Origin: Streptomyces tirandamycinicus
GTDB taxonomy: Bacteria; Actinomycetota; Actinomycetes; Streptomycetales; Streptomycetaceae
Assembly: GCF_003097515.1 (NCBI RefSeq)
Contig: NZ_CP029188.1
Location: 5,405,001 to 5,469,000, forward strand
DNA: 64,000 nt
Direction of reading: 5' to 3'
The notes beneath the pieces were generated by a model. The model was not told the origin of the DNA. It did no database searches and saw nothing but the letters and a program-made list of their open reading frames with translations. Each line of letters begins with the position of its first letter. The first letter of the stretch is position 1. Both the position numbers and the translations under genes were made by a program. This document shows positions 51,155-59,553 of this stretch, piece by piece.

Positions 51155-51619
51155 TCAGGCCTCCGCGGCCCCTCCGCGTTCGATCAGCCTGCGCTCGAGG
51201 TCGCGCAGGTCCTTGGCCAGGGAGGACCGGACCTGTCGCGCCATGACGGGCGCGGCGAGGCGGTAGTAGCCGCGGGCGTCGCCCCGGACGCGGATACGGG
51301 CGAGCGTGCCGCGCGGATGCGGGGCGAAGGTGTAGGTGACGTGCATGGCCATCGGGCCGGCGACAGACACCATGTCCAGCAGCCCGGCGGGCTCGTACGC
51401 GGCGACGCGCAGCACGTAGTCGATGCGCTTGCCGAGGAAGTACGCGGTGCGGGTCACCTCGGCGCCGACGCCGAACCCGCCCGTGTCCGCCTCCCGGGTC
51501 AGGGCCGACTCGCGGATTCCCTGGGTCCATTCGGGGTCGTTGCGCCAGTCCACGGCGTAGTCCGCCACCTGCTCGGGTGGCAGCGGAATGACCCGCTCCG
51601 CCGTTTCGTCGATCGTCAT
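51155..51619 (-). CDS. SRPBCC (polyketide cyclase-like) protein
   Basis: 154 residues from the ATG at 51619. The N-terminal segment ERVIPLPPEQVADYAVDWRNDPEWTQG and middle YVLRVAAYEPAGLLDM fit the START/SRPBCC fold used to bind hydrophobic ligands. It stands apart from aromatic polyketide genes, so a cyclase function is unlikely; treat as an uncharacterised SRPBCC protein. Confidence 0.8.
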   Translation of the reverse strand: MTIDETAERVIPLPPEQVADYAVDWRNDPEWTQGIRESALTREADTGGFGVGAEVTRTAYFLGKRIDYVLRVAAYEPAGLLDMVSVAGPMAMHVTYTFAPHPRGTLARIRVRGDARGYYRLAAPVMARQVRSSLAKDLRDLERRLIERGGAAEA

Positions 51620-51735
51620 GACCGTGTCGTTTCCCGTTCTGTCATGTCGTGTCCTGTGTGCTGTGCCCTGTATGTGGTGTTCCGCGGTGCTGCGCACACT
51701 GCGTGTGCTTCCTCCCGGACGGCATGCGGTACCCG

Positions 51736-52065
51736 CTACTTGGGCGGCAGGCCGAGCGCGTAGCCGTGGCCCTGGTCGAGCCAGCCGTGCAGGGCGGCGT
51801 CCTCCGCGAGCGCGGACGCGGCGACCGCGACCCAGCCGTGCATGGGGCGCCCGGTGAAGTCGAAGACGCGTGCGCCGGGCCGGGACAGCGCGGCGGCGGC
51901 GCCGTCCGGACCGACGCGGACGATCAGCTCGTCCCCGATGACGCCGACCGCCATGTTGCCCCCGCACAGGAACGACAGGCCGCCGAACATGCGCTTCTCG
52001 GTGATGTGGTCCTGTGCGCCGAGGTGCTCGCGGATGCGCTGGGCGAGCCCTTCGTCGTATGCCAC
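51736..52065 (-). CDS. TfoX N-terminal domain protein
   Basis: 109 residues from GTG with GAGG 5 nt upstream. TfoX-N features: HITEKRMFGGLSFLCGGNMAVGVIGDELIVRVG and the C-terminal GWVAVAASAL. Stand-alone actinomycete members are uncharacterised and need not be competence factors. It lies 7 nt after an SRPBCC gene, likely co-transcribed. Confidence 0.88.
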   Translation of the reverse strand: MAYDEGLAQRIREHLGAQDHITEKRMFGGLSFLCGGNMAVGVIGDELIVRVGPDGAAAALSRPGARVFDFTGRPMHGWVAVAASALAEDAALHGWLDQGHGYALGLPPK

Positions 52066-52072
52066 GGTGACC

Positions 52073-52495
52073 TCACAGGGTGAACAGCGGCTGCGGGGTG
52101 CCGGTCTCGGCGTACTGCTTGAGCCGGGTCATGAGCATGCCCCAGGTGTACGCCGCAGGCGGGAGGTCGGGGTCCTCGTCGGGCCACCCGGTGTGCCGGA
52201 AGAGCACGCGGGTGCCGTCCGCCGCGGGGGCGTCGGAGAGCCGCCAGGCGATGACGGTGCCGGACCAGTGCGGCGGGAAGGCGCCGACGGACGTCCAGCG
52301 GACCTCGTCCCGGTCCGCGCGGTCGCGGCGGAGCCGGAAGGGCTCGGGGGCCTCGGGGAAGTCGAAGAAGAGGATCTCGTCCTCGCGGTTCACGGCGGTG
52401 GTCCACCAGCCGGTGAGGCCGTCGTGCGAGTTGAGGGCCTCATGGACCCTGGTGCGGTCGGCAGCGATGTCGACCTGGAAGGTGATCTCGGACAT
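52073..52495 (-). CDS. AHSA1-type SRPBCC protein
   Basis: 140 residues, ATG with AAGGAG upstream. It has IAADRTRVHEALNSHDGLTGWWTT and ends with TRLKQYAETGTPQPLF, diagnostic of small AHSA1 proteins. It is a close relative of the protein at 52611-53042, suggesting duplication. Part of a divergent pair around an ArsR gene, it is probably controlled by that regulator. Confidence 0.88.
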   Translation of the reverse strand: MSEITFQVDIAADRTRVHEALNSHDGLTGWWTTAVNREDEILFFDFPEAPEPFRLRRDRADRDEVRWTSVGAFPPHWSGTVIAWRLSDAPAADGTRVLFRHTGWPDEDPDLPPAAYTWGMLMTRLKQYAETGTPQPLFTL

Positions 52496-52610
52496 GGGTC
52501 GTACTCCTTGCGGGGCCGGCCGCCGCGGGCCGGGGGGTTGCAGCGGAGAGCGCCCGGATGGAGGCGCTCGGCGGGGGCTCGGTGGGGGCTCGGTGGCGGG
52601 TGGGGCCCGG

Positions 52611-53042
52611 TCAGACGGTGAAGTACGGCACCGGCGTTCCGGTCTCCACGTACTCCTTCAGGCGGGTGAACATGCCGGCCCAGCCCATGGTGACCTCGCG
52701 GAACATGTCGTCGACCGCGGCGAAGCCGGTGTGGTCGAACCGTACGACCGTGCCGCCCTCCGGGTGCGCCTCCAGGGCGTAGACGATCTCCGTGCCGATC
52801 CACTGCGGCGGGCCCGCGACCACGGTCTGCGTCAGGCGCTTGCCGGGATCCGCGGTCTCGACGCGGAAGTCCCAGGTCGCCGGGGTGCTGCCGGGGAAGG
52901 ACAGCCGGTGCAGGGCGCCCGCGCCCTCTCCGACCTCCGCACCGGTGGTGAACCAGCCGGCGACGCCGTCGGGGGTGGAGATCGCCCGGTAGGTGGTGTC
53001 CGGGTCGGCGTCCACCCGGATCTGAAGCGCGATGTCGGCCAT
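52611..53042 (-). CDS. AHSA1-type SRPBCC protein
   Basis: 143 residues, ATG with AAGGGA upstream. IRVDADPDTTYRAISTPDGVAGWFTT and TRLKEYVETGTPVPYF match the protein encoded after it at 52073-52495. Its start lies 44 nt from a TTTAGT-ACTAAA dyad shared with the divergent ArsR gene. Confidence 0.88.
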   Translation of the reverse strand: MADIALQIRVDADPDTTYRAISTPDGVAGWFTTGAEVGEGAGALHRLSFPGSTPATWDFRVETADPGKRLTQTVVAGPPQWIGTEIVYALEAHPEGGTVVRFDHTGFAAVDDMFREVTMGWAGMFTRLKEYVETGTPVPYFTV

Positions 53043-53086
53043 GAGGAGTCCCTTCGTCGGGGTCCGGAGCGGCGCCCGGACCTTGC

Positions 53087-53102
53087 TTTAGTCGACACTA
53101 AA
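53087..53102. promoter_or_regulatory. ArsR-type operator between divergent SRPBCC and ArsR genes
   Basis: TTTAGT, CGAC, ACTAAA: a perfect 6-bp dyad. CTAAAAT recurs at 53098 and 53137 near the ArsR start. The dyad sits in the AT-rich part of the intergenic region where the promoters should overlap. Confidence 0.65.
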
Positions 53103-53141
53103 ATAAGTTCGCCGCGCCCGCAAGCTGAAGTGGTGGCTAAA

Positions 53142-53492
53142 ATGATCTGCATGGATGCGGTACGGGCGGTCGCCGAGCCCAGACGGCGCGAGATACTGCG
53201 CCTCGTCTGGGACGAGGAACTGTCGGCCGGTGAGATCGCCGACCGGTTCGACGTCACGTTCGGCGCGGTCTCCCAGCACCTCAAAGTGCTCAGGGACGCG
53301 GGTCTGGTTACGCTGCGACGGGACGGCAAGAGGCGCTTCTACCGCGCGGACCGCGAGGGCATGGGCCCGCTGGCCGACTATCTGGCGTCGATGTGGGCCG
53401 CCCGGCTCGACGCACTCGCCGAACTGGCGGAAGCGGCCGAAGCGGCGGAAGCGGCGGAGCGAGACGAGAAGTCCGAAGGGACGACCCAGTGA
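53142..53492 (+). CDS. ArsR-family repressor
   Basis: 116 residues from ATG 53142 (ATG 53151 is an alternative). It is a winged helix with VRAVAEPRRREILRLVWDEELSAGEIADRFDVTFGAVSQHLKVLRDAGLV. No metal-binding Cys pair is seen, so it is the SRPBCC-partner type rather than a metal sensor. It overlaps the next SRPBCC gene by 4 nt. The final ~30 residues are Ala/Glu-rich. Confidence 0.92.
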   Translation: MICMDAVRAVAEPRRREILRLVWDEELSAGEIADRFDVTFGAVSQHLKVLRDAGLVTLRRDGKRRFYRADREGMGPLADYLASMWAARLDALAELAEAAEAAEAAERDEKSEGTTQ

Positions 53493-53929
53493 GCACAGGC
53501 GCAGTCACCGTGGAGCGGCGCATCGCGGCCCGCCCGGAGACGGTGTTCTCCTTCTTCACCGACCGGGACAAGTGGCTGTCCTGGATGGGCAAGGACGGCG
53601 AGTTCTCCTTCGAACCCGACGGGCCCTACCGGACGAACGTCACGGGCGGAAACGTCGCCGAGGGCCGCTTCGTCGTGGTCGACCCGCCCAAGCGCCTGGT
53701 CTTCACCTGGGGCTGGGCCCAGGGCAGCGGTATGCCCGTGCCGCCCGGTTCCACCACCGTGGAGATCACACTCGAGCCCGTCGCCGAGGGCACACGGCTG
53801 CGCCTGGTGCACAGCGGACTGCCCACTCCCGAGGCGTGCGCCGCCCACGAGGAGGGCTGGACGCACTACGTCCAGCGCCTGGCCGTACGAGCGGAGGGCG
53901 GCGACCCCGGCCCCGACTCGTGGGCGTGA
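53489..53929 (+). CDS. SRPBCC protein partner of ArsR
   Basis: 146 residues from the GTG overlapping the ArsR stop (GTGA). VERRIAARPETVFSFFTDRDKWLSWMG and FTWGWAQGSGMPVPPGSTTVEITLEP are typical of AHSA1-like proteins found in ArsR-SRPBCC operons. It probably binds a small hydrophobic ligand whose identity is unknown. Confidence 0.9.
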   Translation: MSTGAVTVERRIAARPETVFSFFTDRDKWLSWMGKDGEFSFEPDGPYRTNVTGGNVAEGRFVVVDPPKRLVFTWGWAQGSGMPVPPGSTTVEITLEPVAEGTRLRLVHSGLPTPEACAAHEEGWTHYVQRLAVRAEGGDPGPDSWA

Positions 53930-54107
53930 CCGCCCCCGCAGCGCGGCCGCCGGCATGAACGCCGCCGTCCGCCGCGTCTCCGGCTGCTGCGGACCCCGCA
54001 GACGGTGAGCGCCGTCACGGAACCGGGCCGCCGGCCGGGCATAGCGTGAACCGGAACAAGGGACACCGGGGGAACGTCCCGGCCGGCGCACGACGAGGAG
54101 CATGCCC

Positions 54108-54410
54108 ATGCTGCGTGCCATCTGGAACGGCACCGTCATCGCGGAAGCGGAGCGCACGGTGGTCGTCGAGGGCAACCACTACTTCCCGCCCGAGGCGCTG
54201 CGCCGCGCGTACTTCACCGAGAGCCGTTCCCGGTCTCTGTGCTTCTGGAAGGGGCTCGCCCGGTACTACGACGTCACCGTCGACGGGCGGACCATGCCGG
54301 ACGCGGCCTGGTACTACCCCCGCCCCAGCCCCTTCGCCCGCCGGATCAAAGGTCATGTCGCGTTCGGGTGGGGCGTGCGGGTCGAGGGCGAGCCCGGCCC
54401 TGCGGCGTGA
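54108..54410 (+). CDS. DUF427 protein
   Basis: 100 residues. I choose the ATG at 54108 because GAGGAG lies 7 nt upstream; the ATG at 54102 is too close to it. DUF427 pattern: AIWNGTVIAEAERTVVVEGNHYFPPEAL, SLCFWKGLARYYDVTVDG, AAWYYPRP. Function unknown; small cytoplasmic protein. Confidence 0.92.
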   Translation: MLRAIWNGTVIAEAERTVVVEGNHYFPPEALRRAYFTESRSRSLCFWKGLARYYDVTVDGRTMPDAAWYYPRPSPFARRIKGHVAFGWGVRVEGEPGPAA

Positions 54411-54666
54411 GCGGCCGCCGCGCCGCCACCGGCCGACCCGCCCCCCGCTGCCCCGGTGATCGCCGACCCGGGTGCCCGCCGATCCGTGCCGGTGCCGCCC
54501 GCCGCCGCCCTGTGTCGGCGCCGGCCGCCGTACACCCTCCGCTGACCCGCCGCTGACCCGCCGCCGGCGGCGGTGCGCACACGTCCGGGGGATCCCCGCG
54601 CCGCGCTGCCGCTTCGGTGAGCGCGCTTACAGATCCCGGCGGCGCCGTCGGCATAGCGTGCGGAGC

Positions 54667-55170
54667 ATGGTGTTGCGGCTCGTGCTGGGCGCGCTGTTCG
54701 TCGCGATGGCGGCCGGGCAGCTCGCTTCCCTTCGGCAGATGCCCGGAATCCTGGCCGAGTACGGACTGGTCGCCGGTCCGGCGGCGGCCGTGCTCGCCGT
54801 GGCACTGATCGTGGGCGAGCTGGTGTGCGGTGTGTGGTTCCTGGCTCGCCCGCGGTCCCGCGCGCTCGCACCGGTGCTGGTGTTCACCGGCGTCGCGGTG
54901 GTGTGGGCTCTGCTGGCCGTCCAGGCGTTCGCCCGCGGACTCACGGTGGCGAACTGCGGCTGCTTCGGCATCTACCTCGTCCAGCGCCTGAGCTGGTTCG
55001 TCCTCGTCCAGGACGCGCTGCTGCTGCTCTACGCCGGTGTGCTGCTCCGCACGGCCCTCGGGACCGCGCCCGCGACCGCCGCACCGCCCGCGGCGGCCTC
55101 CGGCGGCGGGGCCGGAACCGGAGCCGGATCCGGGGCCGGGACGCCCGACCGACAAGACCCTTCCGAGTGA
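54667..55170 (+). CDS. MauE/DoxX-like membrane protein
   Basis: 167 residues, ATG at 54667. Four membrane segments and the MauE-type motif VANCGCFG in the third loop. MauE helps mature methylamine dehydrogenase in methylotrophs; elsewhere MauE-like proteins seem to handle disulfide or redox chemistry. The last ~30 residues are Gly/Ala-rich. The radical SAM gene begins 10 nt after its stop, so they are likely one operon. Confidence 0.85.
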   Translation: MVLRLVLGALFVAMAAGQLASLRQMPGILAEYGLVAGPAAAVLAVALIVGELVCGVWFLARPRSRALAPVLVFTGVAVVWALLAVQAFARGLTVANCGCFGIYLVQRLSWFVLVQDALLLLYAGVLLRTALGTAPATAAPPAAASGGGAGTGAGSGAGTPDRQDPSE

Positions 55171-55180
55171 GGAGCCGGCC

Positions 55181-56755
55181 ATGCCCCAGCCGTCCCGTGC
55201 ATCCGCGCCCCGGCGCAAGGCGGACCGCGACGAGGTGTTCGTGGAGTTCACCAAGTCGATCTGCCCCGTGTGCAAGACGCCCGTCGACGCACAGGTCAAC
55301 ATCCGCGAGAGCAAGGTCTACCTGCGCAAGCGATGCCGCGACCACGGCGAGTTCGAGGCCCTGGTCTACGGTGACGCGGAGGAGTACCTCGGCTCGGGGC
55401 GGTTCAACAAGCCCGGCACCATCCCGCTGGCCTTCCAGACCGAGGTCAAGGACGGCTGCCCGCTGGACTGCGGGCTGTGCCCGGACCACAAGCAGCACGC
55501 CTGCCTGGGCATCATCGAGGTCAACACCGGCTGCAACCTGGACTGCCCGATCTGCTTCGCCGACTCCGGACACCACGGCGACGGCTACTCCATCACCCAC
55601 GAGCAGTGCGCGCGGATGCTCGACGCCTTCGTGGCATCCGAGGGCGAGGCGGAGGTGGTGATGTTCTCCGGCGGGGAGCCCACCATCCACAAGCACATCC
55701 TCGACTTCATCGACCTGGCCCAGGCCCGCCCCATCGCGTGCGTCAACCTCAACACCAACGGCATCCGGCTCGCCACCGACCGGGACTTCGTCGCCAGGCT
55801 CGGCGAACGCAACCGGACCCCGGGCCGGTCGGTGAACGTCTACCTCCAGTTCGACGGCTTCGACGAGCGCACCCACCTGGAGATCCGGGGCCGCGACCTG
55901 CGCTCGTTCAAGCGGCGGGCCCTGGACAACTGCGCCGAGGCCGGACTCACCGTCACCCTCGTCGCCGCCGTCGAGCGCGGCCTGAACGAGCACGAGCTCG
56001 GGGCCGTCGTCGAGTACGGCATCGACCATCCCGCCGTGCGCTCCGTGGCCTTTCAGCCGGTCACCCACTCCGGCCGGCACGTCGAGTTCGACCCGCTGGA
56101 CCGGCTCACCAACCCCGACGTCATCCGGCTGATCACCGAGCAGCGCCCGGACTGGTTCCGCAAGGGCGACTTCTTCCCCGTCCCCTGCTGCTTCCCCACC
56201 TGCCGCTCCATCACCTACCTGATCGTCGACGGCGAACCGGGCGACCGCACCGTCGTGCCGATCCCGAGGCTGCTGAACGTGGAGGACCATCTCGACTACG
56301 TCACCAACCGCGTGATGCCCGACACCGGCATCCGCGAGGCCCTGGAGAAGCTGTGGTCGGCCTCCGCGTTCATGGGCACGGCGACGACCGAGGAGAAGCT
56401 GCGGGCCGCCGCCGAGGCGCTGGACTGCGCGGACAGCTGCGGCATCGACCTGCCCCGGGCCGTGAAGCAGCTCGACGACAAGGCGTTCATGATCGTCGTA
56501 CAGGACTTCCAGGACCCCTACACCCTCAACGTCAAGCAGCTGATGAAGTGCTGCGTCGAGGAGATCACCCCCGACGGGCGCCTCATCCCGTTCTGCGCGT
56601 ACAACTCCGTCGGCTACCGCGAGCAGGTGCGCGCCGAGATGTCCGGGGTGCCCGTCGCCCAGGTCGTCCCCAACGCCCTGCCGCTCGCCCCCCGGCTCAC
56701 CACGACCCCGTACGGCTCGAAGACCGTCCCCACCGCCGCCCAGGAGCAGCCGTGA
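55181..56755 (+). CDS. Cysteine-rich radical SAM enzyme (MJ0619/Tes-like)
   Basis: 524 residues, ATG with GAGGAG upstream. An N-terminal zinc-ribbon-like pair CPVC (28-31) and C52; then GCPLDCGLC with C93, C97, C100 and C108; then the radical SAM CX3CX2C (GCNLDCPICF, C118, C122, C125). Further cysteines near the C-terminus (PCCFPTC, CADSCG, KCC) may bind extra clusters. The layout resembles the methanogen MJ0619/tetraether synthase group, which acts on lipid or pterin carbons, but the substrate here is unknown. It is followed with a 4-nt overlap by a methyltransferase. Confidence 0.85.
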   Translation: MPQPSRASAPRRKADRDEVFVEFTKSICPVCKTPVDAQVNIRESKVYLRKRCRDHGEFEALVYGDAEEYLGSGRFNKPGTIPLAFQTEVKDGCPLDCGLCPDHKQHACLGIIEVNTGCNLDCPICFADSGHHGDGYSITHEQCARMLDAFVASEGEAEVVMFSGGEPTIHKHILDFIDLAQARPIACVNLNTNGIRLATDRDFVARLGERNRTPGRSVNVYLQFDGFDERTHLEIRGRDLRSFKRRALDNCAEAGLTVTLVAAVERGLNEHELGAVVEYGIDHPAVRSVAFQPVTHSGRHVEFDPLDRLTNPDVIRLITEQRPDWFRKGDFFPVPCCFPTCRSITYLIVDGEPGDRTVVPIPRLLNVEDHLDYVTNRVMPDTGIREALEKLWSASAFMGTATTEEKLRAAAEALDCADSCGIDLPRAVKQLDDKAFMIVVQDFQDPYTLNVKQLMKCCVEEITPDGRLIPFCAYNSVGYREQVRAEMSGVPVAQVVPNALPLAPRLTTTPYGSKTVPTAAQEQP

Positions 56756-57543
56756 ACAGCGAAGAGATCAAGAGCTGCTGCGCCGACGCCTACTCCAGGG
56801 ACGTCGTCGCCCTGCTGCTCGGCGACTCCTACCACCCCGGCGGCACCGCCCTGACCCGCCGCCTCGCCGACACGCTGGGGCTCGCCCGCGACGGCCGCGT
56901 GCTGGACGTGGCCTCCGGCCGGGGCACCACCGCGCTGCTGCTCGCCGGCGTCTACGGCGTACGGGTGGACGGCGTCGACTACTCCGCCGCCAACACCGCC
57001 CTCGCCCAGGGAGCGGCCCAGGCGGCCGGATTCGCCGAGCGGACCGGGTTCGTCACCGGCGACGCCGAGAACCTGCCGTACGACGACGGCGTGTTCGACG
57101 TGGTGGTGTGCGAGTGCGCCCTGTGCACCTTCCCCGACAAGGCCCGGGCGGCCGCCGAGTTCGCCCGGGTACTGCGCCCCGGGGGCCGGGTCGGCATCAC
57201 CGACGTCACCGCCGCCCCGGACCGGCTCCCGCCCGAACTCAGGAGCGTCGGCGCCCGGATCGCCTGCGTCGCCGACGCCCGCCCGCTGACCGCGTACGCC
57301 GCCGTCCTGGCGGGCGCAGGCCTGCGCACCGTCACCACCGAGCGCCACGACGCCGCCATGCTCCGCATGATCGACCAGATCGAGGCCCGGCTGAACCTGC
57401 TGCGCATCACCTCGCCCGCCAGGCTCGCGGACGCGGGCGTCGACCCGGGCGCGGCCCCCGCCGTGCTGGGGGCGGCGCGCACCGCCGTGGCCGACGGCGC
57501 CCTCGGCTACGCCCTGCTGACCGCCGTGAAACCGGCCCCGTGA
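56752..57543 (+). CDS. SAM-dependent methyltransferase, ArsM-like N-terminus
   Basis: 263 residues from the GTG overlapping the radical SAM stop. It opens KSCCADAYSRDVVALLLGDSYHPGG, as in ArsM-like proteins, and has class I motifs RVLDVASGRGTTALLLAG and RPGGRVGITDV. It lacks the typical ArsM cysteine set, so arsenic methylation is not supported. Coupling to the radical SAM gene suggests one pathway acting on the same substrate. Confidence 0.85.
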   Translation: MNSEEIKSCCADAYSRDVVALLLGDSYHPGGTALTRRLADTLGLARDGRVLDVASGRGTTALLLAGVYGVRVDGVDYSAANTALAQGAAQAAGFAERTGFVTGDAENLPYDDGVFDVVVCECALCTFPDKARAAAEFARVLRPGGRVGITDVTAAPDRLPPELRSVGARIACVADARPLTAYAAVLAGAGLRTVTTERHDAAMLRMIDQIEARLNLLRITSPARLADAGVDPGAAPAVLGAARTAVADGALGYALLTAVKPAP

Positions 57544-57670
57544 AACCGGCGCATGGAACCGGCGCATGGAACCGGTCCCGTGACACCGGTCCCGTGACAC
57601 CGGTCCATGGCACCGACCCTGTGAAGCCGGCCCTGTGAAACCGGCCCCGTGAAACCGACACCGTGTACCG
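57523..57670 (+). repeat. 13-14-nt tandem repeats downstream of the methyltransferase
   Basis: About ten imperfect copies of a unit like ACCGGTCCCGTGAC follow the methyltransferase stop, with ATG/GTG-containing units alternating. Function unknown; spacing and size do not fit a CRISPR array. Confidence 0.65.
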
Positions 57671-57788
57671 GCCCCCGGCGCCGAGCTACCACCGGGTACG
57701 TAAGCGGCCTCACATACCCGCCCCCGGTGCCGCCCATAGCGTGGATCGCCAGAGACACACACCACTCCCACATGAGGGGGCGCTCACC

Positions 57789-58277
57789 ATGGCAGCCACC
57801 ACGCACGTATCCCCGAGTACGGCCGTCATCCCGGTCCACGCGGTGTGGGGAGCCGCGGCCGGTCTGGTCGGCGGGGTCGGAATGGGCATCTGGATGTCGG
57901 TGTCGCGGCCGATGGCGGACACCGCGATGATCACCATGGTCGCCGGGCTCCTCGGCTCGACCAACGCCTTCGTCGGCTGGATCGTGCACCTGGCCATCGC
58001 GCTCTTCGCCGGTGGCGTCTTCGGCGTGCTGGCCGGGCAGTACGCCCGGCGCCTCGCCGCCGGTGCCGTCCTCGGGCTGGCCTACGGCGTGCTGTGGTGG
58101 TTCGTCGGCGCACTGTGGATCATGCCCGCCAACATGGGCATGCCGGTCTTCGAGTGGAACGCCGTCACCGCCTCCAGCCTCGGTGCCCATCTGGTCTTCG
58201 GGCTGCTCGCCGGTCTGACCTACGCCGCGATCGCCCAGGCCGCGAGCGACCGGGACACAGGTCCGGCCGTCCGATGA
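57789..58277 (+). CDS. Integral membrane protein
   Basis: 162 residues, ATG with GAGGGGG upstream. Four or five membrane segments (VWGAAAGLVGGVGMGIWMS, NAFVGWIVHLAIALFAGGVFG, YGVLWWFVGALWIM, GAHLVFGLLAGLTYAAIAQ). No family recognised; possibly a small sensor or channel-like protein. It precedes a Crp/Fnr regulator. Confidence 0.8.
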   Translation: MAATTHVSPSTAVIPVHAVWGAAAGLVGGVGMGIWMSVSRPMADTAMITMVAGLLGSTNAFVGWIVHLAIALFAGGVFGVLAGQYARRLAAGAVLGLAYGVLWWFVGALWIMPANMGMPVFEWNAVTASSLGAHLVFGLLAGLTYAAIAQAASDRDTGPAVR

Positions 58278-58465
58278 ACCCTGCACCGTCCGCGCCGGCC
58301 CCGCGCCCCGATGGCCCAGGGCCGGGCGCCGCGCCGCGTCGGTCACGCGACGACGGCATCGCGGTGTCCTACTGTCTGGCCGACAGCGCCGACGCGCTGG
58401 CCGGCCCGGCGTGGGGCGCCGCGCCCCCGCCCTGGGCCCCGGGACGACGGGAGGAGACGCACACG

Positions 58466-59188
58466 ATGACCCACGCCTACACGGACGGCGACGCGGGCGG
58501 GCAGGGGACGTGGTGCATGGCCGAAGTGGACATCTTCTGCGACCTGTCGGAGCAGGAGATGGCCGCCATCGCGGAGGCGGCGCCGATGAAGACCTACGGC
58601 GCGGGCGAGATCCTCCACTCGCCGGACCAGCCCAGCGAGGTGCTGTTCATCCTCAAGAAGGGCCGGGTGCGGGTGTTCCGGGTGTCCGCCGACGGGCGGG
58701 CGCTGACCACCGCGATCATCACCCCGGGCACCATCTTCGGGGAGATGGTCCTGCTCGGGCAGCACATGTACGACAACTACGCCGAGGCCTTGGACGACGT
58801 CATCGTCTGCGTGATGAGCCGCGCCGACGTGAACCGGCTGCTGCTGTCCGACGCCCGTATCGCGGCCCGTATCACCGCGATCCTGGGACGCCGCCTGGCC
58901 GAGCTGGAACAGCGCCTGTCCGACAGCGTCTTCAAGACCGTAGCCCAGCGCATCGCCACCACCCTGGGCACTCTCACCGCCGCCCAGCCCCCCGCCGGTC
59001 CGCTGCGTCCCGTGGGGCGCCACCCGCAGATCGCGCTCACCCACGAGCAGATCGCCGCTCTCGCGGGGACCTCGCGGGAGACCTGCACCAAGGTGCTCCA
59101 CGACTACGCGGACCAGGGGATGATCCGCCTCGCCCGCGGGCGTATCACCGTCCTCGACGCCGCCCGGCTCAGGGACGCCGGGGGCTGA
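58466..59188 (+). CDS. Crp/Fnr-family transcriptional regulator
   Basis: 240 residues, ATG with GGAGGAG upstream. A cyclic-nucleotide-binding-like domain lies in residues 20-135 (ILHSPDQPSEVLFILKKGRVRVFRVSADGR, IFGEMVLLG) and a Crp HTH in about 160-235 (LTHEQIAALAGTSRETCTKVLHDYADQG). The two cysteines near the N-terminus (CMAEVDIFC) could bind a cluster, but the FNR four-Cys pattern is absent. Its neighbours include redox and cytochrome-biogenesis-type genes, so redox control is plausible. Confidence 0.88.
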   Translation: MTHAYTDGDAGGQGTWCMAEVDIFCDLSEQEMAAIAEAAPMKTYGAGEILHSPDQPSEVLFILKKGRVRVFRVSADGRALTTAIITPGTIFGEMVLLGQHMYDNYAEALDDVIVCVMSRADVNRLLLSDARIAARITAILGRRLAELEQRLSDSVFKTVAQRIATTLGTLTAAQPPAGPLRPVGRHPQIALTHEQIAALAGTSRETCTKVLHDYADQGMIRLARGRITVLDAARLRDAGG

Positions 59189-59215
59189 CGCCCGCGAGCC
59201 GCCGCGCTGCCGTCG

Positions 59216-59445
59216 CCGTCACGGGCCGGGCGGTCACCGGACCGGGCCTTCGCGGTGCCGGGCCTCCGCCGGTCCGGTCCCGCACCGGACCGGGCGGTCG
59301 CCGGACCCGGCCGTCACGGGCCGGGCGGTCACCGGACCGGGCCTTCGCGGTGCCGGGCCTCCGCCGGTCCGGTCCCGCACCGGACCGGACCGGGCGGTCG
59401 CCGGACCCGGCCGTCACGGGCCGGGCGACCGCCGGACCCGGCCGC
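59216..59445. repeat. 95-100-nt direct repeats after the Crp gene
   Basis: A unit beginning CCGTCACGGGCCGGGCGGTC starts at 59216, and again at 59311. A third, partial copy starts at 59411; the second spacing includes an extra 5 nt. The region is GC-rich and non-coding, between the Crp gene and the TlpA-like lipoprotein gene. Confidence 0.7.
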
Positions 59446-59553
59446 CACCGACACCGCCGTCATCGAACCGTAAGGACCGCACTCCGCCCGCGCCGGTCCG
59501 GTGGGACCTACAGTCGCACCGGAACCGAGCCGAGTACCCGACAGGAGTCCGCC

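Noticed and set aside
56752..57543. Arsenic methyltransferase (ArsM)
   Set aside because: Only the N-terminal signature resembles ArsM; the conserved cysteine set for arsenite binding is not present and no arsenic resistance genes adjoin.
57523..57670. Possible CRISPR array
   Set aside because: Units are 13-14 nt and drift in sequence, with no spacers of constant length and no cas genes in the window.
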